DNA from: Elusimicrobiota bacterium
Lineage (GTDB): Bacteria > Elusimicrobiota > Elusimicrobia > UBA1565 > UBA9628
NCBI GenBank assembly: GCA_003452935.1
Contig: DMMY01000010.1
Location: 1-13,780 of the forward strand
Direction of reading: 5' to 3'
Length of the DNA stretch: 13,780 bases
This document shows, piece after piece, positions 8,140 to 13,780 of this stretch (position 1 is the stretch's first letter; each line of letters opens with the position of its first letter). Position numbers and translations under genes: made by a program. The notes under the pieces were generated by a model. It made no database searches, had not been told where the DNA came from, and saw nothing but the letters and a program-made list of their open reading frames with translations.

Positions 8140-9314
8140 TTCACGGCCTCCTTGACGTATTCCTGCGCGACGGTCTCATAAGCCCAATCCAGCCAATGGG
8201 TGAGAGCTTCCACGTCCGAGGTTTCCACGGTGGCGCCGCACCAGATGCGGATCCCGGCCGGGGCCTTGCCGTACGAATTGATGTCGTGGGCCACGCCTTC
8301 CTTGTCCAGCAGGGAAGTGATCTTCTTGGCCGCCTTGGTCTTTTCCTCGTCGCCGAGCTTGACGAACCAGTCCGCCTTGATCTTGAGGCAGACGGACGTG
8401 TTGGAGCGGATCGCCTTGGTCTCGGCGAGGAAGGCCGCCCATGAGGACTTCTCCACCCACTTCTCCAAGGCACGGAGGTTGGCGGTGGAGCGGGCGATCA
8501 GGGCTTTGCAGCCGCCGATGGACTCCGCCCACTTCAGGGCGTCGATGGCGTCTTCCACGCACAGCATGGACGGCGTGTTGATCGTGCTGTATTCCAGCTC
8601 GCCGGGCTTGAGCTTGCCCTCGTTGGCGAGACGGAAGATCTTGGGCAGCGGCCAGGCGACATTGGGCGCGTTGTCCTCCATGCGCTTGACCGCGCGGGGC
8701 GAGAGGATGATGACGCCGTGAGCGGCTTCCCCGCCCAGGACCTTCTGCCAGGAGAAGGTGATGACGTCGAGCTTGGAGTAGTCGAGCTCCATGGCGAAGA
8801 TGCCGGAGGTCGCGTCGCAGATGGCGAGCCCCTCGCGGGTCGCCGGGATCCAATCCAGGTCCGGGACCTTGACTCCCGACGTCGTGCCGTTGGCCGTGAA
8901 GACGATGTCGTGCGTCGGGTCGGCTTGGCTCAAGTCGGGGATCTTGCCGTAGTCCGCCTTGAACTCCCGGACCTTGGCCAACTTCAGGTGCTTGACCGCG
9001 TCCGTGATCCAGCCCTTGCCGAAGGATTCCCAGCCGAAGACGTCCACGGGCCGGGGTCCGAGCAGGGTCCACATGGCCAGCTCGACGGCGCCGGTATCGG
9101 ACCCGGCGACCACGCCGATGCGGTAATCCGCGGGCAGACCCAGGACCCGCTTCATGCGTTCGGAGACTTCGTTGAGCCGGGCCTTGCCTTCCTTGGACCG
9201 ATGCGACCGGCCGACGAGGGCGTCCTTGAGCGCGTCGACGGTCCAGCCCGGCCTCTTGGCGCAGGGGCCGGAAGAGAAGTTGGGACACTTGGTCTTTTGG
9301 AGGGGTTTTTGCAT
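8136..9314 (-). CDS. serC: Phosphoserine aminotransferase, Methanosarcina-type (TIGR01365-like)
   Basis: 392 aa. Converts 3-phosphohydroxypyruvate and glutamate to phosphoserine with pyridoxal phosphate. The N-terminus 'PNFSSGPCAKRPGW' (11-24) and the overall pattern match the Methanosarcina/alphaproteobacterial type rather than the E. coli type. PLP-binding features are Asp167 in 'ICDATSG' and the Schiff-base Lys191 in 'TFSWQKVLGGEAAHG'. 'GRSHRS' (35-40) is the conserved N-terminal substrate-site region of this group. ATG at 9314 has AAGGAGA 5-6 nt upstream. It is the first gene of the operon serC-serA-DUF1015 and supplies the step after SerA. I see no serB (phosphatase) in the window. Confidence 0.94.
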   Translation of the reverse strand: MQKPLQKTKCPNFSSGPCAKRPGWTVDALKDALVGRSHRSKEGKARLNEVSERMKRVLGLPADYRIGVVAGSDTGAVELAMWTLLGPRPVDVFGWESFGKGWITDAVKHLKLAKVREFKADYGKIPDLSQADPTHDIVFTANGTTSGVKVPDLDWIPATREGLAICDATSGIFAMELDYSKLDVITFSWQKVLGGEAAHGVIILSPRAVKRMEDNAPNVAWPLPKIFRLANEGKLKPGELEYSTINTPSMLCVEDAIDALKWAESIGGCKALIARSTANLRALEKWVEKSSWAAFLAETKAIRSNTSVCLKIKADWFVKLGDEEKTKAAKKITSLLDKEGVAHDINSYGKAPAGIRIWCGATVETSDVEALTHWLDWAYETVAQEYVKEAVK

Positions 9315-9389
9315 TGCGGTCTCCTTGCAATAGGTTGCCGTTGGGGCCGGGGCCCGGGGATAATCCCTCGGCTCCCGATTCCAGAGTCT

Positions 9390-9418
9390 ACTTTAAAAAA
9401 ATATCATGTGTTACGCAA
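9390..9418 (-). promoter_or_regulatory. Weak candidate promoter of the ser operon
   Basis: On the minus strand TTGCGT (9418-9413) and TAAAGT (9395-9390) are 17 bp apart, inside the only AT-rich patch upstream of serC. The leader would be about 70 nt and very GC-rich, with several possible small hairpins before the ribosome site. Both boxes are only partial matches. The remaining DNA up to the tRNA-like promoter (9419-9521) has no feature I can support. Confidence 0.3.
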
Positions 9419-9521
9419 ACGATATCTCGACTTCACCCGCTTTTGGAAAGTCGTTTTCTGCGCCCACGATGCGTCATATTGCCCCGCGAATCGCGCGCGT
9501 CTATTCCTAATAAAGCGATTC

Positions 9522-9591
9522 AGTTTGACACGGCCTCCCCCCGCGTGGTATGCTTATTTTGCGGGGTAGAGCAGCCCGGTAGCTCGCAAGG
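9522..9591 (+). repeat. Left direct repeat: tRNA-fMet promoter and 5' half
   Basis: Matches 13711-13780 in the same orientation with 66 of 70 identical bases and no gaps. Differences are at repeat positions 3, 11, 37 and 38. It spans the promoter and the tRNA acceptor, D-arm and first strand of the anticodon arm. Weaker similarity continues a few bases upstream (CGATT-AG). The true right-hand limit is unknown because the other copy is cut by the window end. Confidence 0.9.
9525..9554 (+). promoter_or_regulatory. Stable-RNA promoter of the tRNA-fMet-like RNA
   Basis: Perfect -35 TTGACA (9525-9530), 18-bp spacer, and TATGCT (9549-9554) with an extended -10 TG (9546-9547). The expected start, about 9560-9561, coincides with the first base of the tRNA-like sequence, so there is almost no 5' leader. 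The spacer is very C/G-rich. Confidence 0.7.
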
Positions 9592-9659
9592 CTCATAACC
9601 GCGAGAACCGCAGAAGCGGTTTCAAATCGCAGAAGCGTTGGAAAAACCAGCGCTTTTTT
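9560..9659 (+). ncRNA. tRNA-fMet-derived RNA (pseudo-tRNA or small RNA) ending in a terminator
   Basis: The first 41 nt are a normal initiator tRNA-Met 5' half: acceptor strand TGCGGGG, TA, D-arm GAGC/GCTC, then the anticodon loop CTCATAA with CAU. After 9600 the tRNA pattern fails: the second anticodon strand reads CCGCG where CAAGG needs CCTTG, and no CCCCGCA acceptor strand follows. Instead CTCGC (9583-9587) can pair with GCGAG (9601-9605), still presenting the CAU loop but competing with the D-arm. AACCGC (9606-9611) pairs with GCGGTT (9616-9621), and a terminator follows. CGCAGAAGCG occurs twice (9609-9618, 9628-9637). 'TTTCAAATC' is a trace of the T-arm. It cannot be a working tRNA as folded here. 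A decayed tRNA and an expressed regulatory RNA are both possible; the promoter and terminator are intact. Confidence 0.6.
9633..9659 (+). terminator. Intrinsic terminator of the tRNA-fMet-like RNA
   Basis: AAGCGTTGG (9633-9641) pairs with CCAGCGCTT (9647-9655) with one G-U pair, loop AAAAA, followed by a run of six T (9654-9659). The stretch after it, 9660-9831, up to the stop of the TPR gene, holds no gene or RNA that I recognise. Confidence 0.85.
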
Positions 9660-9831
9660 ATTTGTCCTTACGCAGCCGGCCGCTCAAAAGTCCGCCAGGA
9701 AAGCGAACTCGTGAAGGTGGGTTATTGCGCGTTCACAAAGAACCGGGGACGACGCCGATAGTTTAACAGAGGCGCGCAAAACCGTCAGGTTGAATCTCAA
9801 AGTCAGCGCTCTGATCCCACCGCTCCGTCTG

Positions 9832-11271
9832 CTATCGCTCTTGAATAACGTTCATCTTCTCGAACAACCCGGATTCGTGTCTGCGTTTGAATTCAGCAGG
9901 CGTCAGATTCTCCAGCAGATGCAGATTGTTTCTGGCCACGGAGTAATCGGGATTGGCCCGCAGAGCAGCCCGCAGCATTTCCATCGCCTCTTCGCGCCGT
10001 CCAAGCATAACGTATGCCGTAGCCATATTCCCCAATGCTCGAAAATTTTCCGGATGCTTCTTCATCAGCGGATAGGCTTCTTGAAGGCACTTTAGCGCCT
10101 CGGCCGGCTTTTTCTCCACAAGAAGCCGAATCCCCTGATTCACAAAATCCTCTCCCTGCGCCTCCTCCCCGCCTAACGCGACAGGAGTCGCGACCAAGGA
10201 AACATCAAAATCCTCGCGGGGATTTCCCATGGCACGGCGCTCTTCTAAAACCACCTCCATAGGCGTACGCCCTTCAAGTTCCTTCTGCGGCTGATCAAGC
10301 CATTCATGCAACAGTTTTTTCGATTTCTCGATCGCGATCGGCTGATTGCCCAATTCCTCCTTGGTAAGCCGCGACATGACAAAATGGCTTAGATCGCGAA
10401 AAAGCATCTGCTCCTTGGGACCGCGAACGTCTTTGGTCGGAAGATTCAAGTTCCAGAAAGCCGCAAGCACCTCTAACGCTTCCTGCGCGTCATCGGCCGA
10501 TGGCGCCCGGGCAATGAGCGAATTGAAGAGCGCTCGATTGTCAGCGCGCTGGGCATGAGCTTCTTCTATATCCCTTTCAATCTGCGATACCGTGATTTCA
10601 GATTTCCACCTTTGCAGAATCATCGCAAGCCTGGCTTTGACGCGAGGCAGGCCTTGTTCATACCAATCGACCTTCGGCAATAGCAATCGCAGGAAGTCTC
10701 TCGGCTTAAACTGGATGTCTTTAGCCTTTCCGTCCAATGTCGACAGGCTTCTCTCGAAGGCATAGGATGCTTCGCTTGGATAAGCACCCACCAAGCTCGC
10801 GATCACCCAGTGATCTTCGAATGGGATGAGGCGGGCGATCAAATACTCGCCACCTTCGACTTCTTCGGAAGCCGCAACTTCCACGACGTGGAAAATCCGT
10901 TTGTCGCTTATGCGCCTAAGCTCCATTCCTCGTCCAGAATCAACGGACTCGACGTTGAAGAGCCCAAAGGCGCGCTCCGCGCTGAACCGCCTATAGATTT
11001 CGATATCCTTCGGTTTAAGCTTGTGCTCATGGCTACGGAGGAACAACTGAAACGGCGTCATATTCGATCGGATGAGCGGCCGCTCCCACATGAACCAATC
11101 CTCGAATAGCTTGCCCACGGATTCACGCACTTCATCGGGGATAGTGTGGGCGTTGGGCATGAACTCACCCATGGCCTCGGGAATCTCGACCTGGACCAAG
11201 CCTTCTCGTTTGGCCCACCCCTTCAGCTTATTAAGGTACTTGTTGGCTCGGGATACGTTCGGGTCTGTCAT
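9832..11271 (-). CDS. TPR-repeat protein of unknown function
   Basis: 479 aa, no signal peptide or membrane segment. The N-terminal region (about 1-160) has a 'WFMWERPLIRSNMTPFQLFL' segment (59-78) and a mixed beta region 'GLFNVESVDSGRGMELRRI' to 'YLIARLIPFEDHWVIA' (103-158). This layout recalls uncharacterised proteins linked to SEC-C domains, but no SEC-C cysteines are present. 'WLDQPQKELEGRTPMEVV' (324-341) resembles the TPxEA box of such proteins. Two TPR units follow (about 373-406 and 407-441), which usually mediate protein contacts. The ATG overlaps the stop of the DUF6429-type gene as ATGA, with GGAG 7 nt upstream, so it is probably coupled to it. Codon choice is visibly more AT-rich than in the ser operon, consistent with acquisition. 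Function unknown. Confidence 0.8.
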   Translation of the reverse strand: MTDPNVSRANKYLNKLKGWAKREGLVQVEIPEAMGEFMPNAHTIPDEVRESVGKLFEDWFMWERPLIRSNMTPFQLFLRSHEHKLKPKDIEIYRRFSAERAFGLFNVESVDSGRGMELRRISDKRIFHVVEVAASEEVEGGEYLIARLIPFEDHWVIASLVGAYPSEASYAFERSLSTLDGKAKDIQFKPRDFLRLLLPKVDWYEQGLPRVKARLAMILQRWKSEITVSQIERDIEEAHAQRADNRALFNSLIARAPSADDAQEALEVLAAFWNLNLPTKDVRGPKEQMLFRDLSHFVMSRLTKEELGNQPIAIEKSKKLLHEWLDQPQKELEGRTPMEVVLEERRAMGNPREDFDVSLVATPVALGGEEAQGEDFVNQGIRLLVEKKPAEALKCLQEAYPLMKKHPENFRALGNMATAYVMLGRREEAMEMLRAALRANPDYSVARNNLHLLENLTPAEFKRRHESGLFEKMNVIQER

Positions 11272-11591
11272 TCTGATTCTCCAAAATTCCGACGGAAGGC
11301 GGCTTCCCCTCGCCTCTCGCCGTCTTCCGACAGGATCACCGACTTTTTATTCGATTTCGGGTCTGAAATCAGCCCTGCGCGGAACAAGCGATCCGTCGCC
11401 TCCCAATCGAAGCCCTTCCAAGCCGAGCCGGCGACATGCTGGTTGTGCCAAAGCATCGCAAGCACGATTTCATCAGAGGAGCCTCTGCTGCGTCCGCATC
11501 GGTTTATGTTGCAGCAGCCAGCCGCTCCATTCGAGCCGGTGGTGGGCCTCGTCGAACCCTCCTTCGAGCATGCGCTGGGGATCGCGGTCAT
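11268..11591 (-). CDS. DUF6429-like small protein
   Basis: The conserved part, residues 40-104 of the 107-codon frame, reads 'DEIVLAMLWHNQH...AWKGFDWEATDRLFRAGLISDPKSNKKSVILSEDGERRGEAAFRRNFG'. It matches my memory of the DUF6429 family: a short N-terminal helix, AWKGFDW, LISDP and KSV-L-E-G motifs. These are small cytoplasmic proteins of unknown function. The start is uncertain. ATG 11591 would add about 39 residues read out of frame across the broken phosphoesterase gene. GTG 11465 and ATG 11456 are alternatives that would cut into or remove the first conserved helix, so the original start seems lost at the junction with the upstream gene. The stop overlaps the TPR gene start by 4 nt. Confidence 0.6.
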   Translation of the reverse strand: MTAIPSACSKEGSTRPTTGSNGAAGCCNINRCGRSRGSSDEIVLAMLWHNQHVAGSAWKGFDWEATDRLFRAGLISDPKSNKKSVILSEDGERRGEAAFRRNFGESE

Positions 11592-11840
11592 GACTGCCTA
11601 TAATGAGTATCTTCCTGGCCCCATAAAGTTGCCGGAGGACGCCCGGCCATTCAGAGGGCTTGCCCATGGCGAAGTCGCCCAAATGATAGACGGTATCTTC
11701 GGGCTGGATTGGATCACGGCATTCCATCGGGCGATCATCTCGCGATTCATCTCCTTGACGGAGCCGAAGGGACGGCCGCAATACCTGATGATGTTCGCAT
11801 GATTGAAGTGCGTGTCGCTGGTGAAGAAGACCCTGGCCAT
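11473..11840 (-). pseudogene. Metallophosphoesterase, frameshifted and truncated
   Basis: From ATG 11840 the frame reads 'MARVFFTSDTHFNHANIIRYCGRPFGSVKEMN...RWNAVIQ', a calcineurin-like phosphoesterase N-terminus with the DxH metal motif (Asp9, His11). The frame is then lost at 11705-11714, where a 5-base unit (ATCCA on this strand) is present twice. Removing one copy restores 'IQPEDTVYHLGDFAMG...ARKILIIGSHDRDPQ', the GD and GNHD motif regions, though the metal-binding Asn of GNHD is Ser. The joined product, about 120 aa, stops at 'HKPMRTQQRLL' before the GHxH metal motif expected in the family, so the 3' end is also missing. No good ribosome site precedes ATG 11840, which is 17 nt after the AlbA_2 gene. 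It is most likely dead; phase variation or a sequencing error remain possible. Confidence 0.75.
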
Positions 11841-11856
11841 GGCTGGAGGAGGGCAC

Positions 11857-13278
11857 CTATAGCCCGGAGGCAGGGCGTGACGGGGCGGTCACTTCCCAGT
11901 GACCGCCGCGGTCCGGGCCGACCCTTTTTATGAAACCCTTTGATCTCAGCCTGGCCAGGTTTTCCTGTATCTTCCTCTGGGAAATGCCCACTGTTTCAGC
12001 CAACTGCCTGGCAGATATCGTCGCCGACGCCCGAACGAGTTCCAGGATGCGGCGTTGGTTATCCGTCAGGTTATCTACGACCCCCTCTACGACCTTTTCT
12101 ACGACCCCTTCTACGACCTTTTCTCTGCCCCCCTCCGACCCTTTTAACGAAAGCTCGGGAGATCGGCGAAACACGGCTCGAAAGAACCCGTTTGCCTCGA
12201 ACTCCGGCTCCTTGAGCCCTGCGTCGGCCATGGCCTCCTTCATTCGCTGGATGCCTGTGCCGGCCCGCTCCACCTTGTGTATCCGGGCAAAAAGGTCCGC
12301 AACCAGCTCGTTGCGCCTGATTGAGACGCCCTTGCCGAGAGCCTTGGGCTCAAGGCCCTTGGGCAGACCGCCGGGATTGCTGACCTCGACGCGATCATCA
12401 AAGATATCCACGCTGACCTGAGTGCCGGTGATGCGGTAGTCACGATGCATGATGGCGTTGACCACGGCCTCCCGCAGGGCCTCCAAAGGAATCTCGTAGA
12501 TGTCCTCCCGATTAACCCCTTTGATTTCGCTTCTGACGTTGAGATTCTTTTCCAAGAAGTGGATGGCTTCCTTGAATTGCGTGAAGAGGTCATCGCGCAC
12601 GTCGCGGCGGTCGTAGATGTGTACCCTGTTGGTTCCCTTGAAGGCAAGCAGGGTCATCTGCGCCTGAGGCAGGAAGTCATGGACCTCTTTGGCGAAGAAT
12701 AGGATACCCGCGTTCTTAACATTAGTCTCGTCGGCGACCTTGAGGCTGCGCAGGAAGTCGGCCGTCGCGGTCTTGCCGATGTTGAGGCCCGCCTCCTTCG
12801 TGAAGGCCAGCACCTTGGACCTGGAGACATCATCAAAACTGAATCCCCTGGCCGTGCGTTCCTCGAAAGGGAAGGCATCATGCTCCCGGAACATGATGCG
12901 GATTTCTTCGTGGCTCATCTTCTGGGTATTGCCATTGAGCCGCCGAAAATAGCCGGAACCGCAGCTGTAGGGTTTCTCAGGGCCTTCCGCGATCTCGATG
13001 ACGACGACATTGCCGACCTGGGCCGCCTCGACGGCGATGGCCGGCTTGCAGTTGCGCGCCAGGCTGTTGATGCGGCCCTTGAGGTCGTTGGTGAGTTTCT
13101 CGCCCGCGACCGTGCCGTCGTCTCGGACGCCCAGGAGGATGGCGCCGCCCTTGGTATTGACGAAGGCGACGATGTCTTCATCGATCCGGGAAGTGTATTT
13201 CTCCTTGAATTCGACGGCGAGGCCCTCGCCTTCGCGGATCAAGAGTTCCACATCCTTCAAAGCCATTCTCGCCATCAT
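11857..13278 (-). CDS. AlbA_2/Schlafen-type ATP-binding transcriptional regulator
   Basis: 473 aa. Domains in order: AlbA_2 putative DNA/RNA-binding domain (about 14-135, 'EGLAVEFKEKYTS...DIVAFVNTKGGAILLGVRDDGTVAG'); a linker; an HATPase_c_4 ATP-binding domain (about 265-350, with Asn274 in 'REAVVNAIMHRDY', 'VSNPGGLP' and 'RAGTGIQRM'); a 4-residue repeat stretch (386-401); and a C-terminal winged helix (about 406-462, 'ARQLAETVGISQRKIQENLARLRSKGFIKRVG'). This is the usual layout of RecG-like or Schlafen AlbA_2 'putative transcriptional regulators', whose targets are mostly unknown. They are frequent in accessory regions. The start is ambiguous: ATG 13278, 13275 or 13266, with only a weak GGGGG upstream. 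It is the first gene of the four-gene cluster. Confidence 0.9.
   Translation of the reverse strand: MMARMALKDVELLIREGEGLAVEFKEKYTSRIDEDIVAFVNTKGGAILLGVRDDGTVAGEKLTNDLKGRINSLARNCKPAIAVEAAQVGNVVVIEIAEGPEKPYSCGSGYFRRLNGNTQKMSHEEIRIMFREHDAFPFEERTARGFSFDDVSRSKVLAFTKEAGLNIGKTATADFLRSLKVADETNVKNAGILFFAKEVHDFLPQAQMTLLAFKGTNRVHIYDRRDVRDDLFTQFKEAIHFLEKNLNVRSEIKGVNREDIYEIPLEALREAVVNAIMHRDYRITGTQVSVDIFDDRVEVSNPGGLPKGLEPKALGKGVSIRRNELVADLFARIHKVERAGTGIQRMKEAMADAGLKEPEFEANGFFRAVFRRSPELSLKGSEGGREKVVEGVVEKVVEGVVDNLTDNQRRILELVRASATISARQLAETVGISQRKIQENLARLRSKGFIKRVGPDRGGHWEVTAPSRPASGL
12075..12122 (-). repeat. 12-bp in-frame tandem repeat (4 units)
   Basis: Four 12-bp units, 'CTACGACC' plus four variable C/T bases on the plus strand, encode EKVV-EGVV-EKVV-EGVV between the ATPase and winged-helix domains. 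Because 12 is a multiple of 3, copy-number change would lengthen or shorten the linker without breaking the frame. Confidence 0.85.
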
Positions 13279-13335
13279 ACCGAATTAGCCCCCTCTGAGG
13301 TTCCCAAGACCGCCCGCAGTCGATCCTGCAGGGTT

Positions 13336-13515
13336 TTACAGACCAGCACCAACATCGGTGTACGCTGAAATACTAAGTCGCTGTGCTGTCCAGTTCAAAT
13401 TGAAACATTTTTTCCCGAAGTTCTGTTGGCAACCTCCAGGCAACGCAGGAAGCCCCCCAGCCGAAGGCCAATCCTGCGCGGCTACTACACCTTGGTCTCT
13501 CCAGAGTCTGTGCAT
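13336..13515 (-). CDS. Possible 59-aa small protein with a partly hidden ribosome site
   Basis: An open frame of 59 codons starts at ATG 13515 with an ideal AGGAGG 5 nt upstream. Half of that site lies in the 3' arm of the inverted repeat 13524-13545, so folding could hide it. The product, 'MHRLWRDQGVVAAQDWPSAGG...VGAGL', matches nothing I know and has no clear domain. A 7-bp inverted repeat (CGCAGGA/TCCTGCG, about 13445-13477) sits inside the frame, and the candidate AlbA_2 promoter overlaps it. This may be chance within a structured non-coding region. Confidence 0.2.
   Translation of the reverse strand: MHRLWRDQGVVAAQDWPSAGGLPALPGGCQQNFGKKCFNLNWTAQRLSISAYTDVGAGL
13370..13398 (-). promoter_or_regulatory. 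Candidate promoter of the AlbA_2 cluster
   Basis: On the minus strand TTGAAC (13398-13393) and TAGTAT (13375-13370) are separated by exactly 17 bp. Each box matches 4 of 6 consensus bases. A start near 13363 would give a leader of about 85 nt. Confidence 0.4.
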
Positions 13516-13710
13516 GTTCGCCTCCTGAGCGCGTCAGCGCTCAGGCACTCACGCGGCGGCGCAAGGAAAAGTTCGCCGCCGGCGTAATGTGCCGAGTTTT
13601 GGCCGGCCGGGGCGCTTCGCGGACGCCCTGCCTACCCGAATTCCCGGACTAACCTGGCGAACTCGAAGACACCCTGAAAAATCGGCTTTCTCGACGAGAG
13701 ACGCCGATTT
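13445..13710. other. Hairpin-rich region without a recognised gene
   Basis: Five inverted repeats lie in about 265 bp: CGCAGGA/TCCTGCG (about 13445-13477); CCTGAGCGC/GCGCTCAGG with a 4-nt loop (13524-13545); CGGCGGCG/CGCCGCCG with a 12-nt loop (13554-13581); GGGCG/CGCCC (about 13611-13632); and AAATCGGC/GCCGATTT (13678-13710) with an inner TCTC/GAGA stem. The last abuts the second tRNA promoter. I do not recognise tmRNA, RNase P, SRP, 6S or a known riboswitch. It could be a structured RNA on either strand, mobile-element ends, or a regulatory leader. Confidence 0.4.
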
Positions 13711-13780
13711 AGCTTGACACCGCCTCCCCCCGCGTGGTATGCTTATCCTGCGGGGTAGAGCAGCCCGGTAGCTCGCAAGG
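13711..13780 (+). repeat. Right direct repeat: tRNA-fMet promoter and 5' half (cut by window end)
   Basis: Same orientation as 9522-9591, 66 of 70 bases identical. It contains TTGACA (13714-13719), an 18-bp spacer and TATGCT (13738-13743). Confidence 0.9.
13749..13780 (+). tRNA. Initiator tRNA-Met, 5' part only (window ends before the anticodon)
   Basis: TGCGGGG acceptor strand, TA, D-arm GAGC/GCTC with the AGCCCGGTA loop, then CAAGG, the first anticodon strand. This is the typical tRNA-fMet 5' half, preceded by a strong promoter. The anticodon loop and 3' half are outside the window, so whether this copy is intact, unlike the one at 9560, cannot be seen. Identity as fMet rests on the 5' half and on the CAT anticodon loop that follows the same sequence in the left copy. 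Confidence 0.65.

Noticed and set aside
8176..9330. Minus-strand frame of 384 aa overlapping serC
   Set aside because: Arg/Gly/His-rich shifted frame of serC, which has the PLP lysine and full family pattern.
9661..9831. A further tRNA in the gap after the tRNA-like RNA
   Set aside because: Fragments such as GATAGTTTAAC look tRNA-like, but I could not build a cloverleaf on either strand.
12075..12122. CRISPR-like array
   Set aside because: Units are 12 bp, contiguous and in frame within a gene; there are no spacers.
13279..13385. Short frame ending in TGA overlapped by the AlbA_2 ATGATG start
   Set aside because: About 40 codons with no ribosome site at its only ATG, and it lies over the candidate promoter; the overlap alone is too weak.

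Overview
The window is GC-rich bacterial chromosomal DNA, densely packed and mostly coded on the minus strand. Secreted proteins with classical signal peptides and a PilY1-like von Willebrand protein suggest a Gram-negative (diderm) organism with type IV pili. Elusimicrobiota or a deltaproteobacterium-like lineage would fit, but nothing here proves the phylum.

Positions 1-9521 look like core chromosome. A PilY1-like VWA pilus protein (minus, running off the left edge) is divergent from recQ (plus). recQ meets a secreted subtilase tail to tail, with overlapping stop codons inside an inverted repeat. Upstream of the subtilase is a secreted HExxH protein of unknown family. Then comes the operon serC-serA-DUF1015 (minus, transcribed from about 9383 down to a terminator near 5791), which carries two steps of serine synthesis. 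serC and serA overlap by ATGA. A 16-bp intercistronic hairpin separates serA from the DUF1015 gene.

Positions 9522-13780 look like an accessory segment. It is bracketed by two direct copies (66 of 70 bases identical by my count) of an initiator-tRNA promoter plus the tRNA 5' half. The right copy runs off the window. The left copy keeps the CAU anticodon loop, but its 3' half is replaced by a different hairpin and a strong intrinsic terminator, so it looks like a tRNA-fMet-derived small RNA or pseudo-tRNA. Between the repeats lies a minus-strand cluster: an AlbA_2/Schlafen-type ATP-binding regulator with a 12-bp tandem repeat, a metallophosphoesterase broken by a 5-bp tandem duplication, a DUF6429-type small protein, and a TPR protein. 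Upstream of the cluster, 13279-13710 has no convincing gene but is full of inverted repeats.

The best candidates for something new are the tRNA-fMet-derived RNA with its flanking repeats, the hairpin-rich region next to the second copy, and the unclassified HExxH protein.
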